A DNA stretch of 64,000 nucleotides from Nocardioides albus (GTDB taxonomy: Bacteria > Actinomycetota > Actinomycetes > Propionibacteriales > Nocardioidaceae), in assembly GCF_014648255.1 (NCBI RefSeq), contig NZ_BMQT01000007.1:151706-215705 (forward strand), written 5' to 3'. The notes under the pieces were generated by a model, which was given only the letters and a program-made list of their open reading frames with translations, made no database searches and had not been told where the DNA came from. Below, piece by piece: positions 40,694 to 50,000 of the stretch; the stretch's first letter is position 1, and each line of letters opens with the position of its first letter. Position numbers and translations under genes: made by a program.

Positions 40694-41521
40694 TCAGCTC
40701 CCGGTGGATCGATAGCGACGGAGCCCCTGACGCCACACGAGCGCGGTCAGACCGACCAGCGCCAGCGCGGCCAGGGGCGAGGCGAACCGGAACCAGTCCG
40801 GAGCGCCGTACGGGTCGGTGAGGCCGAGCAGGAACAGGCACGGGTACCAGTTCACGAACGCCAGCGGCAGTAGGTAGGTCAGCGACCGGACGACCTCGCG
40901 CGGGAAGATCGTCATCGGGTACTGCATGATCGTGTTGCCGCCATAGGTGAAGGCGTTGGCGAACTCGGAGGCGTCCGTGGTCCAGAACTGGATCGTCGAG
41001 AAGGTGATGAACACGCAGAAGTAGATGAGCACACCCGAGACGAGCGTCATCACGAGCACCAGCAGGCGCTGTGGGTTCCAGTCCACGATCGGTGCCGCCC
41101 ACGCGAAGACCGCGATGCCCTGGGCGATCTGGCCGAGCCGACGCAGCTCGAACCGGTCGGCGCACAGCTGCACCAGCACCGGGACCGGCTTGGTCATCAT
41201 CGCGTCGAGATCGCCGCTGCGTACCTTCTGTCCGATCTTCTCCACGCTCCCGACCAGCATGTCGGCGACCCGGAAAGCGATCGAAGTAACTCCGTAGAGC
41301 AGCGCGACCTCGCGCAGTGTGAAGCCGCCATAGGTGTCGATGTGGCTGAACATCAGCCAGATCGCCACGAAGTCGAGGAAGGTGATGAGTACGCCACCGA
41401 CAGTCATCGTCCAGAACGAGACCGGATAGGCCATCGCCGCCCGGATCCACAGCGCCGCGATGAGCCAGTAGGAGCGCACCGCGTGAGCGAGGTACGCAGC
41501 CGGCGTGTCGGCTTCAGCCAC
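40694..41521 (-). CDS. ABC-2 type permease (DUF990-like) 2
   Basis: 275 residues with six predicted membrane helices and 'FWTTDASEFANAFTYGGNT' followed by 'MTIFPREVVRSLTYLLPLAF', features of the ABC2_membrane_6 group. Overlaps the end of permease 1 by 8 bp. With permease 1 it would form the heterodimeric channel of the exporter. Confidence 0.88.
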   Translation of the reverse strand: MAEADTPAAYLAHAVRSYWLIAALWIRAAMAYPVSFWTMTVGGVLITFLDFVAIWLMFSHIDTYGGFTLREVALLYGVTSIAFRVADMLVGSVEKIGQKVRSGDLDAMMTKPVPVLVQLCADRFELRRLGQIAQGIAVFAWAAPIVDWNPQRLLVLVMTLVSGVLIYFCVFITFSTIQFWTTDASEFANAFTYGGNTIMQYPMTIFPREVVRSLTYLLPLAFVNWYPCLFLLGLTDPYGAPDWFRFASPLAALALVGLTALVWRQGLRRYRSTGS

Positions 41522-42335
41522 CCTGGACCACCACCTTGCGGGTCGCGGCGCGAAGCACGAGCGCGCAGACCCCCAGGAGGACGACCGCCCACACGACCTG
41601 CAGCCCGATCGCGGCGAGCATGTCGAGACCGGTGTGGCGGCCCAGCCAGATGTCGGCAGGGGTCTGGATGTAGGAGGCGAACGGCAGCGCGAGCGCGACC
41701 TGGCGCAGGCCGTCGGGGAAGAGGGTGAGTGGCAGCGTCAGTCCGCTGAAGAAGGTGGTCAGCACGCTCAGCAGCACCCGTGGCCCGGTCGCGTCCAGAA
41801 GCCAGAAGGCGCTGGCTGCGAAGAGGAACCGGACTGCGAAGCTGACCACCACGGCGAGGACGACGCTGACCAGGAACCCGGCTGCGCCGGCGGGGGAGGG
41901 GGAGACGAGCCCGAACAGCAGCGCGCCGACGATCGCCGGCGCCACCCCTCGCGTCGTGAAGTGGTAGAGCCCGCGGCCGAGGTCGGCGGCGAGATACCAG
42001 CCGAGGACGCTGACGGGGCGATAGAGGTCGACGGCGATGTCGCCGGTGCGGATCCGCTCGGCGAGCTCGTCGGTCGAGCCGCCGCTCCACAGCGCGACGG
42101 TCATCAGCAGCGCCTGCCCGATCCAGACGAAGGTGACGGCCTGGTCGGCCTCGTACCCACCGGCGGTCGGGTTCTGCTCCCACAGCGCCAGATAGGCGAA
42201 GCTGAGGATGATCCCGAAGACCGAGTTGGTGAAGATCCCGGCGAGCGTGGCCGCGGTGTAGGTCGAGTAGCGACGGAAGGAGCTCGTCGCGATCGCCGCA
42301 TACAGACTCAGCTGTGAATGCAGCGCCCCGGACAC
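41514..42335 (-). CDS. ABC-2 type permease (DUF990-like) 1
   Basis: 273 residues if the GTG at 42335 is used. It begins 'SLYAAIATSSFRRYSTYT', the usual start of this permease type, and has about six membrane helices. 'VDLYRPVSVLGWYLAADLGRG' is the conserved cytoplasmic loop. The frame stays open to 42431, but the extra 32 residues are polar and unlike the family. First gene of the operon; its promoter region is shared with the divergent monooxygenase. Confidence 0.85.
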   Translation of the reverse strand: MSGALHSQLSLYAAIATSSFRRYSTYTAATLAGIFTNSVFGIILSFAYLALWEQNPTAGGYEADQAVTFVWIGQALLMTVALWSGGSTDELAERIRTGDIAVDLYRPVSVLGWYLAADLGRGLYHFTTRGVAPAIVGALLFGLVSPSPAGAAGFLVSVVLAVVVSFAVRFLFAASAFWLLDATGPRVLLSVLTTFFSGLTLPLTLFPDGLRQVALALPFASYIQTPADIWLGRHTGLDMLAAIGLQVVWAVVLLGVCALVLRAATRKVVVQGG

Positions 42336-42408
42336 CTGACGTACGTTGGCACAACGGGGCCTGCCTACGCCAAGGGGTTTCCTGGAATAACGTTGATGCA
42401 GCAACTGT

Positions 42409-42438
42409 TTGCCGAGTAGTTCGGATTTCAACTATCGT
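42409..42438 (+). promoter_or_regulatory. Promoter of the monooxygenase-reductase operon
   Basis: -35 TTGCCG (42409-42414), 18-nt spacer, -10 TATCGT (42433-42438), start codon 29 nt further. The ribosome site is AAAGGGGCAGGG. Confidence 0.6.
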
Positions 42439-42452
42439 GGAAATGTCCACGA
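42435..42452. promoter_or_regulatory. Operator candidate over the monooxygenase -10 box
   Basis: TCGTGGA-AATG-TCCACGA, a perfect 7-bp inverted repeat that overlaps the -10 and the likely transcription start. A repressor bound here would block the promoter. No regulator gene is adjacent. Confidence 0.55.
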
Positions 42453-42467
42453 AAGGGGCAGGGAACC

Positions 42468-43649
42468 ATGGGTATGCAGTTCGGCATCTTCACCGTCGGT
42501 GACGTCACGATGGACCCGACGACCGGCAGGACCCCGACGGAGCACGAGCGGATCAAGGCGACCGTCGAGATCGCCAAGCACGCCGAGGAGGTGGGTCTGG
42601 ACGTCTTCGCGACCGGTGAGCACCACAACCCGCCGTTCATCGCCTCCAACCCGACCGCCACCCTGGCCTACATCGGTGCCAAGACCGAGAACATCATCCT
42701 GAGCACCGCGACCACGCTGATCACCACCACCGACCCGGTGCTGATCGCGGAGGACTACGCCAAGATCCAGCACCTCACCGACGGCCGCGTCGACCTGATG
42801 ATGGGCCGCGGCAACACCGGCCCGGTCTACCCCTGGTTCGGCAAGGACATCCGCCAGGGCATCAACCTGGCGATCGAGAACTACGCGCTGCTGCGCCGGC
42901 TGTGGAGCGAGGACGTCGTCGACTGGTCCGGCCGGTTCCGTACGCCGCTGCAGGGCTACACCTCGACGCCGAGGCCGCTGGACGGCGTCGCGCCGTTCGT
43001 CTGGCACGGTTCGATCCGTTCGCCCGAGATCGCCGAGCAGGCTGCGTACTATGGCGACGGCTTCTTCCACAACCACATCTTCTGGCCGGCCTCGCACACC
43101 AAGCAGATGGTGCAGCTCTACCGGCAGCGGTTCGAGCACTACGGCCACGGCACCGCCGACCAGGCGATCGTCGGGCTGGGTGGGCAGTTCTTCATGCGGC
43201 CCAACTCCCAGGACGCGGTCGACGAGTTCCGGCCCTACTTCGACAACGCCCCGGTCTACGGTCACGGCCCCTCGCTGGAGGACTTCAGCGAGGCCACCCC
43301 GCTGACCGTCGGTTCGCCGCAGCAGGTCATCGAGCGGACGCTCTCCTTCCGTGAGTACGTCGGTGACTACCAGCGTCAGCTCTTCCTGCTCGACCACGCC
43401 GGGCTGCCGCTGAAGACGGTGCTGGAGCAGCTCGACCTCTATGGCGAGATCCTGCCGACCCTGCGCGCGGAGTTCGCGAAGCTGCGCAAGCCCGGTGTCC
43501 CGGACGCCCCGACCCACGCCTCCCTGGTGGAGAAGGCCGGCGGTGCGAAGGACTCGACCGTCTACGCTGAGGGCGACTCCGCCACCGGCTCGTCCGACCG
43601 TGACCTGACCGACCCGGAGGTCGCCAAGGTGCTCGAGGGGGAGCTGTGA
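42468..43649 (+). CDS. Luciferase-like FMN-dependent monooxygenase (CE1758 family)
   Basis: 393 residues of the LLM superfamily TIM barrel. 'MQFGIFTVGDV' is the first strand, 'FATGEHHNPPF' carries the flavin-site residues, 'AEDYAKIQHLTDGRVDLMMGRGN' (excerpt shortened) is the LLM core and 'TPLTVGSPQQVIERTL' the typical late motif. It matches the CE1758 subgroup, which is always paired with a CE1759 reductase, and that gene follows. FMNH2 from the partner would be used to oxidise an unknown substrate. Confidence 0.9.
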   Translation: MGMQFGIFTVGDVTMDPTTGRTPTEHERIKATVEIAKHAEEVGLDVFATGEHHNPPFIASNPTATLAYIGAKTENIILSTATTLITTTDPVLIAEDYAKIQHLTDGRVDLMMGRGNTGPVYPWFGKDIRQGINLAIENYALLRRLWSEDVVDWSGRFRTPLQGYTSTPRPLDGVAPFVWHGSIRSPEIAEQAAYYGDGFFHNHIFWPASHTKQMVQLYRQRFEHYGHGTADQAIVGLGGQFFMRPNSQDAVDEFRPYFDNAPVYGHGPSLEDFSEATPLTVGSPQQVIERTLSFREYVGDYQRQLFLLDHAGLPLKTVLEQLDLYGEILPTLRAEFAKLRKPGVPDAPTHASLVEKAGGAKDSTVYAEGDSATGSSDRDLTDPEVAKVLEGEL

Positions 43650-44290
43650 CCCGGATCGTCGTCGTCTCCGCGGGGCTGTCGGTCCCGTCCTCGACCAAGC
43701 TGCTCGCCGACATGCTCGGCGACGCCACGACCCGGGCCGTGCAGGCCCGGGGCGCGGAGGTCGAGGTCGAGCACGTCGAGCTGCGCGGCCTGGCGCACGA
43801 GCTGACCGACAACCTGCTCACTGGCTTCGCGAAGCCGGCGCTCCAGTCGGCCATCGACCAGGTGCGCCGTGCCGACGCCGTCATCGCAGTGACGCCGGTC
43901 TTCTCGGCCTCCTACTCGGGCCTGTTCAAGACGTTCTTCGACGTGCTCGAGCAGGGCGTCCTGGATGCGAAGCCGGTCCTCATCGCGGCCACCGCCGGCA
44001 CCGCCAGGCACTCGCTGGTGCTCGAGCACGCGCTGCGCCCGCTCTTCGCCTACCTGCACGCCGTGGTCGTGCCGACCGGCGTGTTCGCCGCCACCGATGA
44101 CTTCGCCGGAGGTCCGGAGCTCGCGAAGCGGGTCGACCGCGCTGCCGCCGAGCTGGCCGCCCTGCTGGCGGTGGCGGGTGGCGCGCCGGCTCCGGCGCCC
44201 CACCGGGCGATGGTCGAGGACGAGTTCGCCAACCCGACCTCCTTCGAGACGCTTCTCAAGCAGGCCTCGGAGGGGCCGCCGGCGTACTGA
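43646..44290 (+). CDS. LLM-partnered NAD(P)H:FMN reductase (CE1759 family)
   Basis: 214 residues, flavodoxin-like fold: 'VVSAGLSVPSSTKLLAD' (phosphate-binding loop), 'VTPVFSASYSGLFKTFFDV' and 'LIAATAGTARHSL'. It supplies reduced FMN to the monooxygenase upstream; the GTG overlaps its stop (GTGA), which keeps the two in step. The C-terminal 40 residues are an Ala/Pro-rich tail ending 'EGPPAY'. Confidence 0.9.
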   Translation: MTRIVVVSAGLSVPSSTKLLADMLGDATTRAVQARGAEVEVEHVELRGLAHELTDNLLTGFAKPALQSAIDQVRRADAVIAVTPVFSASYSGLFKTFFDVLEQGVLDAKPVLIAATAGTARHSLVLEHALRPLFAYLHAVVVPTGVFAATDDFAGGPELAKRVDRAAAELAALLAVAGGAPAPAPHRAMVEDEFANPTSFETLLKQASEGPPAY

Positions 44291-44395
44291 GGGCCGTCAC
44301 GCCTGCTCCGAACACGGGCGCGATATCCCGGGGGTTTGCGCTGGAGTACGACAGAATGCGTCTCGATCGGATCCCCCGAACCGAGCGGAGCCGTT

Positions 44396-45055
44396 GTGCC
44401 CAGCTATGAGCCGAGTGTCGTCGTTGCCGACGAGTCGCCTCTTCTTCGTGCTGGACTCACCGACCTGCTTGCACGTGGTGGCTATCAGGTGGTCGCCGAT
44501 GCCGCTGACGCCGAGGCGCTCATCCAGGCCGCGACCGACACGCTGCCCACGCTGGTGGTGACCGACGCGCGACTGGGTGCGCGCCAGGCCGAGGGCATCG
44601 GCGCCGCGCTCCGGCTGCACGAGAAGGTGCCGGAGATGGGCATCGTGGTGCTCGCGGACTCGGTCGACGCCGCGTACGCCGCATCGGTCTTCACCAGCAC
44701 CGGCACCGGTGGCCTCGGCTATCTGCGCAAGTCGCGCGTCCGCACCATCCCCCACTTCTTCGACGTCGTCGGCCGGGTGGCCTCGGGGGAGGTCGTCGTG
44801 GACCCAGAGGTCATCTCGCGGATGGTCGAGGCGTCGCCGGACGCCGACGCCGAGGTGATCGCGAGGCTGACGATGCGGCAGAGCGAGGTGCTGGGCCTGA
44901 TCCACGCCGGGTTCCCCGAGCGCGCGATCATCAGCAGGCTCTTCGGCGGCCGGCGGCAGTTCGAGCGATGTCTGAGCGAGATGTTCCTCGCGTTCGGGTT
45001 GTCCGAAGACGTCGAGCACCGGCGTACGCCGATGCCGCTGACCCACCTGGGCTGA
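44396..45055 (+). CDS. Atypical response regulator with a divergent LuxR-type C-terminus
   Basis: 219 residues. The receiver domain has a reduced acidic pocket ('VVVADESPLLRAGL'), the phosphorylatable Asp in 'VVTDARLGARQ' and the conserved Lys in 'GYLRKSRV'. The C-terminal domain begins like LuxR HTH ('LTMRQSEVLGLIHAGFPERA'), but the recognition helix ('FGGRRQFERCLSEMFL') differs strongly from the usual 'vS..TVk.h'. No kinase gene is next to it. GTG 44396 was chosen because GGAG lies upstream and the receiver begins 7 residues later. Confidence 0.75.
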   Translation: MPSYEPSVVVADESPLLRAGLTDLLARGGYQVVADAADAEALIQAATDTLPTLVVTDARLGARQAEGIGAALRLHEKVPEMGIVVLADSVDAAYAASVFTSTGTGGLGYLRKSRVRTIPHFFDVVGRVASGEVVVDPEVISRMVEASPDADAEVIARLTMRQSEVLGLIHAGFPERAIISRLFGGRRQFERCLSEMFLAFGLSEDVEHRRTPMPLTHLG

Positions 45056-45110
45056 GGCCGAGACGTGCTGAGGAGGGTGGAGCCCGAGGCGACCAGGCCC
45101 TACCCGCGTC

Positions 45111-45638
45111 TCAGTGCTGGTAGGTGCCGACCAGGACGGCGCGAGCCAGCGCCTTGAAGGCCAGGTTGAAGGAGACGACAGCCGGGGTGACCTCGTCGTT
45201 CACGCCCAGCGTCTCCTCGCCGACGGCGTGGACCACGAAGTAGTAGCGGTGGACCTGGTCGCCGGCGGGGGGAGCGGCGCCGCCGAACTCCTTGGTGCCG
45301 AAGTCGGAGGCGACGTGGAACGCCGTGCCCGGAAGCTCGGCGCCGCCAGCTCCGGTGCCGGCCGGCAGCTCGGTCACATCGGCGGGGACGTCGACCAGCG
45401 CCCAGTGCCAGAACCCGCTGGGCGTGGGTGCATCGGGGTCGAAGCAGGTGATGACGTACGACTTCGTCCCCTCCGGCGGTCCGCTCCAGCTGAGCTGCGG
45501 TGAGGTGTTGCCGCCGTCGTAGACCTGGTCCTGCTTCAGCGGCTGACCGTCGGTCACGTCCTCGCTGGTCAGCGTGAAGGAGGGGAGGGCGGGCATGAGC
45601 GAGTAGGGATCCGGTTTCACCGGGCGATCGAGTGCCAT
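45111..45638 (-). CDS. YbhB/YbcL (PEBP, Raf kinase inhibitor-like) protein
   Basis: 175 residues. PEBP features: 'FTLTSEDVTDGQPL', 'GNTSPQLSWSGPPEGTKSY', 'FDPDAPTPSGFWHWALVDVP' with the ligand-pocket His and Asp, and 'HRYYFVVHAV'. Bacterial members are cytosolic, small-anion binding and of unknown role. The ATG at 45638 is preferred to one 9 bases earlier because a TACGTT -10 box lies 7 nt before it. Confidence 0.9.
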   Translation of the reverse strand: MALDRPVKPDPYSLMPALPSFTLTSEDVTDGQPLKQDQVYDGGNTSPQLSWSGPPEGTKSYVITCFDPDAPTPSGFWHWALVDVPADVTELPAGTGAGGAELPGTAFHVASDFGTKEFGGAAPPAGDQVHRYYFVVHAVGEETLGVNDEVTPAVVSFNLAFKALARAVLVGTYQH

Positions 45639-45645
45639 GTTCACC

Positions 45646-45651
45646 AACGTA
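45646..45651 (-). promoter_or_regulatory. -10 box TACGTT for the PEBP gene (leaderless)
   Basis: TACGTT on the minus strand, 7 nt before the ATG at 45638. Confidence 0.5.
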
Positions 45652-45720
45652 GCTCACCGAGGCCGTCCGCGAATCGACCCGTCGTCAGGTCACGCCCGGT
45701 TGTTGGGCGAGGATGTACCC

Positions 45721-46947
45721 ATGAGTTCAGAGCATGCCGTTCCCTATCCCGCCGGCCTCATCCTGGAGGGGCGGAGGGTGGTCGTCGTGGGTGGTGGCCG
45801 GGTGGCGCAGCGGCGCGTGCCGGCGCTGATCGCCGCGGGGGCGCGGGTCGAGGTCGTCTCGCCGTCGCTGACGCCCGCGCTGGAGGGCCTGCTCGGCTCG
45901 GGGGAGATCACCTGGCACCAGGCCCGCTTCTCGGCCGACGTGCTCGACGGCGCCTGGTACGTCATCGCCGCGGCCCAGCACGCCGACGTCAACGAAGCGG
46001 TCTCGGCCGCGGCCGAGGAGCGGCGGATCTTCTGCGTACGCTCCGACGACGGCACGCAGGCCACCGCCTGGACCCCGGCGACCGGCCATGACGGTGACCT
46101 GACCGTCGCCGTGCTCGCCAACCGTGACCCGCGGCGCTCCGCGGGGGTCCGCGACCGGATCCTCGACGGGCTGCGTTCTGGTGAGCTGGTGGCGCCGCAC
46201 GAGCGTGAGCGGGTGGCCGGAGTGACCCTGGTCGGTGGCGGTCCGGGCCACCCCGGACTGATCTCCGTCGCCGGGCGCAAGGCCCTGATGGAGGCCGACA
46301 TCGTCGTCGCCGACCGGCTGGCGCCGCGAGAGCTGCTCTCCGAGCTGCCCGCCGACGTCGAGCTGGTCGACGTCGCCAAGCTTCCCCGCGGCCGCTCGGC
46401 GCAGCAGGAGGAGATCAACCGGATCATCGTCGAGGCGGCCAAGGCGGGGAAGGCGGTCGCGCGCTTCAAGGGCGGCGACAACTTCATCTTCGGGCGTGGC
46501 TTCGAGGAGGTCCTGGCCTGCCGCGAGGCCGGCGTCCCGGTGCACGTCATCCCCGGCCTGACCTCGCCGGTGACGGTGCCCGGCGTCGCCGGGATCCCGG
46601 TGACCCACCGCGGCGTCGCCCACGAGTTCACCGTCATCTCCGGCCACGTGCCCCCGGGCGACCCCACCTCGTTGACCAACTGGTCTGCCGTGGCTCAGCT
46701 CGGCGGCACCCTGGTCCTGCTCATGGCCGTCCAGAACGCCCCCGCGATCGCGACCGCGCTGCTCGACGGCGGCCGCGACCCGGGCACCCCGGTCGCGGTC
46801 ATCTGCGACGGCACGATGCCCACGGAGCGTACGGTCCTGGCGACCCTCGAGACCCTCGAGAAGGTCCTGGTCGACGAGAACGTCCAGCCCCCGGCGATCA
46901 TCGTCATCGGCGAGGTCGTCCGCGTCGCCCACCCGGATTCCTTCTAG
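45721..46947 (+). CDS. Siroheme synthase-like fusion (Met8-like plus uroporphyrinogen-III C-methyltransferase)
   Basis: 408 residues, two domains. The N-terminal part (1-160) is a precorrin-2 dehydrogenase/ferrochelatase-like domain: 'VVVVGGGRVAQRRVPALIAAGA' (20-residue limit; NAD loop) and 'AHADVNEAV'-like helix. The C-terminal part (165-408) is SUMT: 'VGGGPGHPGLISVAGRKAL', 'VARFKGGDNFIFGRGFEE', 'VPGVAGIPVTHRG'. Together they turn uroporphyrinogen III into siroheme, the cofactor of sulfite/nitrite reductases. This is a shorter version of CysG. No sulfite reductase genes are in the window. Confidence 0.9.
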   Translation: MSSEHAVPYPAGLILEGRRVVVVGGGRVAQRRVPALIAAGARVEVVSPSLTPALEGLLGSGEITWHQARFSADVLDGAWYVIAAAQHADVNEAVSAAAEERRIFCVRSDDGTQATAWTPATGHDGDLTVAVLANRDPRRSAGVRDRILDGLRSGELVAPHERERVAGVTLVGGGPGHPGLISVAGRKALMEADIVVADRLAPRELLSELPADVELVDVAKLPRGRSAQQEEINRIIVEAAKAGKAVARFKGGDNFIFGRGFEEVLACREAGVPVHVIPGLTSPVTVPGVAGIPVTHRGVAHEFTVISGHVPPGDPTSLTNWSAVAQLGGTLVLLMAVQNAPAIATALLDGGRDPGTPVAVICDGTMPTERTVLATLETLEKVLVDENVQPPAIIVIGEVVRVAHPDSF

Positions 46948-47072
46948 GATTCCGCCGCGGCACGAGGGCGCCGCTGGCGAGTTCATGCCATGGCGAGGTT
47001 CGGCCAGCCCAAACTCGTTGACCCCTCCTGAGGAACGCGGGACTGTCTCCGTACCGTTCCAAGGAGTCCCCC

Positions 47073-50000
47073 ATGCACCCTCTCGCGCGCAAGAACCGCG
47101 CCACGACCCGGGCAGCGGCCGCCATCCTGGCTGCCACGCTCGGCGTACCCATTCTCGCCGCCTCCGGCTCGGCCGCCGAGCCGGAGGGCGAGCTCGTCTC
47201 ACCGATCCAAGCGGCCCGTGAGGCCGTCAGCGGCGTCGACAGCCCGTACGAGCAGCACGATGCGGGCTTCACGTCCGTCACCGACGGCTCGGCGGCGAAG
47301 GCCATCGAGGCCAAGCTCGGCGGCGCCGACCAGCAGCTGCTCGCCGAGGCACGTGCCGCCGAGGAGAAGCACGTCACCGTGCTGATGGCGGTCGAGCCGG
47401 GCGCAGCCGACGAGGTCGGCGACGCGGTCCGCGACAAGGGCGGCTCGGTGGGACGGAGCGAGGCCAAGCTCGGTTACGTCCGTGCCACTGTGCCGACGAG
47501 CCAGGTCGCAGCGATCGCCGGCAACAGCGCCGTCACGGCGGTCGACCTCGACCGCGAGATCCGCGTCCCGGAGCCGACGCCGCACAGCGCGCTCGTGGAA
47601 CAGGGTGGCGCGCAGGCGCCCGCCGGCTCGGACGGTGACCTGCCCGAGGCGCCATCGGCCGCCACACCCGCCGACAATCCCTACCTTCCTTCCGGCGAGA
47701 TCGGCGCGGTCCAGTTCGCGCAGGAGCACCCTGAGTGGGACGGTCGCGGCACGACCATCGGCATCCTGGACACCGGCGTCGACCTGGGCCACCCCGCGCT
47801 CCAGAAGACGACCGACGGCAAGCCGAAGGTCACCGGCTGGTTCACCGCGACGGACCCTGTCATCGACGGCGACGGCACCTGGCGCCGCCTGACCGGCACC
47901 CGCACGGGGCCCACCTTCAGCTCGGGCGGGATCACCTACACGATCCCCGAGGGCACTTTCCAGTACACGACCTACAACGAGACTGTCGCTGCGCGCGGAG
48001 CCGCGGCCGGCGATCTGGACCGTGACGGGAAGACCGGCGAGAGCTTGATGGTGCTCATCGACCCGGAGTCCGGCGACGTGATCGTCGACGTCGACCAGGA
48101 CGGTGACATGGTCGAGGAGGAGCGCATGCAGCCCTTCGACGTCGCCGGACAGGTCGGCCACCTCGGCGTCGATGACCCGGACACCGACGTCGTCGAGAGC
48201 CAGTCGTTCACCGTGGACTACCGCCGGGACGTCGATCTCACCCCCTTGGGCGGTTCTTGGGTCGGCCGTACGGCCGACTACGTCAACCTCGGCCTGGTCA
48301 CGGCCACCCACGGCACCCATGTCGCCGGCATCGCGGCGGGCAACGGGCTGCTGGGCGGCGAGATGACCGGCGCCGCGCCCGGCGCGCAGATCGTCTCCGC
48401 GCGGGCCTGCGTCTACCAGGGCGGCTGCACGTCCGTCGCGATGTCCGAGGGCATGATCGACCTGGTCACCGACTACGACGTCGACGTCGTGAACGTGTCT
48501 CTCGGCGGTCTCGTACCGCTCAACGACGGTTCCAGCGCGATCGCGCGTCTCTACGACCAGCTGGTGCGCCAGCACGGCGTGGACATCGTCGCGTCGGCCG
48601 GCAACGAGGGTCCCGGTCTCAACACCGTGGCGCCGCCGTCGACCGGCGACGCCGTCATCTCGGTCGCCGCCTCGGTCAGCGACGACACCTGGCTCGCGGA
48701 CTACGGCGCCCGGGTGCCCGCCGCCCTCGACCTGTTCCCGTTCTCCTCGCGTGGCCCCTCGGAGGACGGCGCGCTCAAGCCCACGGTGACGGCCCCGGGC
48801 GCGGCTGTCTCGAGCATCCCGGCCTGGCTCGAGGGCCAGCCGGTGCCAGATGCCGGATACGAGCTGCCCGCCGGCTACGCCATGCTCAACGGCACCTCGA
48901 TGGCATCCCCACAGGTCGCGGGCGCCGTGGCGCTGCTGCGATCGGCCGCCACCGCCACCGACACGGCGGTCACCACGACCGGAGTCCGCTCCGCCGTCGT
49001 CGACTCCGCCAAGCCCATCGACGGCGTCCAGGTGGCCGCACAGGGTGGTGGCGTCGTCGATGTCGCCGCCGCTTGGGACGCGCTGGCGGCCCCGGGTGCC
49101 GGACGCCCCGACCACGACACCTACACGACCTCCGCCCCGGTGTGCACTGCGAGCTCGGCCTCGCTCGAGACCCCGAACAAGGGTGCCGGCGTGCACGATC
49201 GCTGCCTGCCGTCCGAGGACGGTGCCGTCCCGGGGACGAAGAAGCAGTACGACGTCACCATCACCCGCACCAGCGGTGACAAGCGTGCCGCGACCCACCG
49301 GCTGAGCCTGGTCGGTGACGACGGCACCTTCAGCGTGCCGACGACGGTGAAGCTGGCGAAGGACGAGGCCACCGTGGTGCCGGTCACCTCGAAGCCGAAG
49401 GCCGCCGGGCTGCACTCCGCCCTGCTGCGCGTCGACGACCCGCGCACCCCCGGCATCGACCACATCGTGCCGCTGACCGTCGTCGCCAGCCAGGTCGCCC
49501 CCGCGCCGGACCGCACGGTGCGGTCCACCGGCTCGGTCGGCCGCGGCGGCGCCGAGTCGTTCTTCGTCGCGGTGCCCGAGGGCGTACAGAACCTGCAGTT
49601 GGCGCTCACCGACGGTGACGGCAGACCGACATCCGGCTCCGTACGCGTGCGGGCCTTCGACCCGGCAGGCATGCCGGTGGACACCTCCGCCGCCCGGACC
49701 TGCTACACCGCGACCGACAGCTGTGACCCCGCCTCGCGGTCCTACACCCTGCCCCGACCGGGCGTGTGGGAGTTCGTCGTGGACTCCTCGCGGGTCGCAC
49801 CCGCGCTGACCGCCGGCTACCGTGTCGACGTCGCGTTGCAGGGTGTGGCGATGGAACCCGCGGCGATCGAGCTGGACGCCACGGACGTGCACGCGCCGCA
49901 GTCCGCCTCGCTCACCGCGACCAACGTGTGGGGTGCGCTGACGGCGCGGCCGAAGGAGGGTTCGCTCGGACGTACCGTCACCCTGCGCGGCGCCGTCGCC

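Noticed and set aside
45056..45110. Another copy of the 21-bp repeat at a convergent junction
   Set aside because: A single stretch GGCCGAGACGT matches, but the rest of the unit does not, so it may be chance or a remnant.
46948..47072. Riboswitch before the subtilase gene
   Set aside because: Only about 120 nt, with a ribosome site at the end but no paired structure or known motif that I can see.
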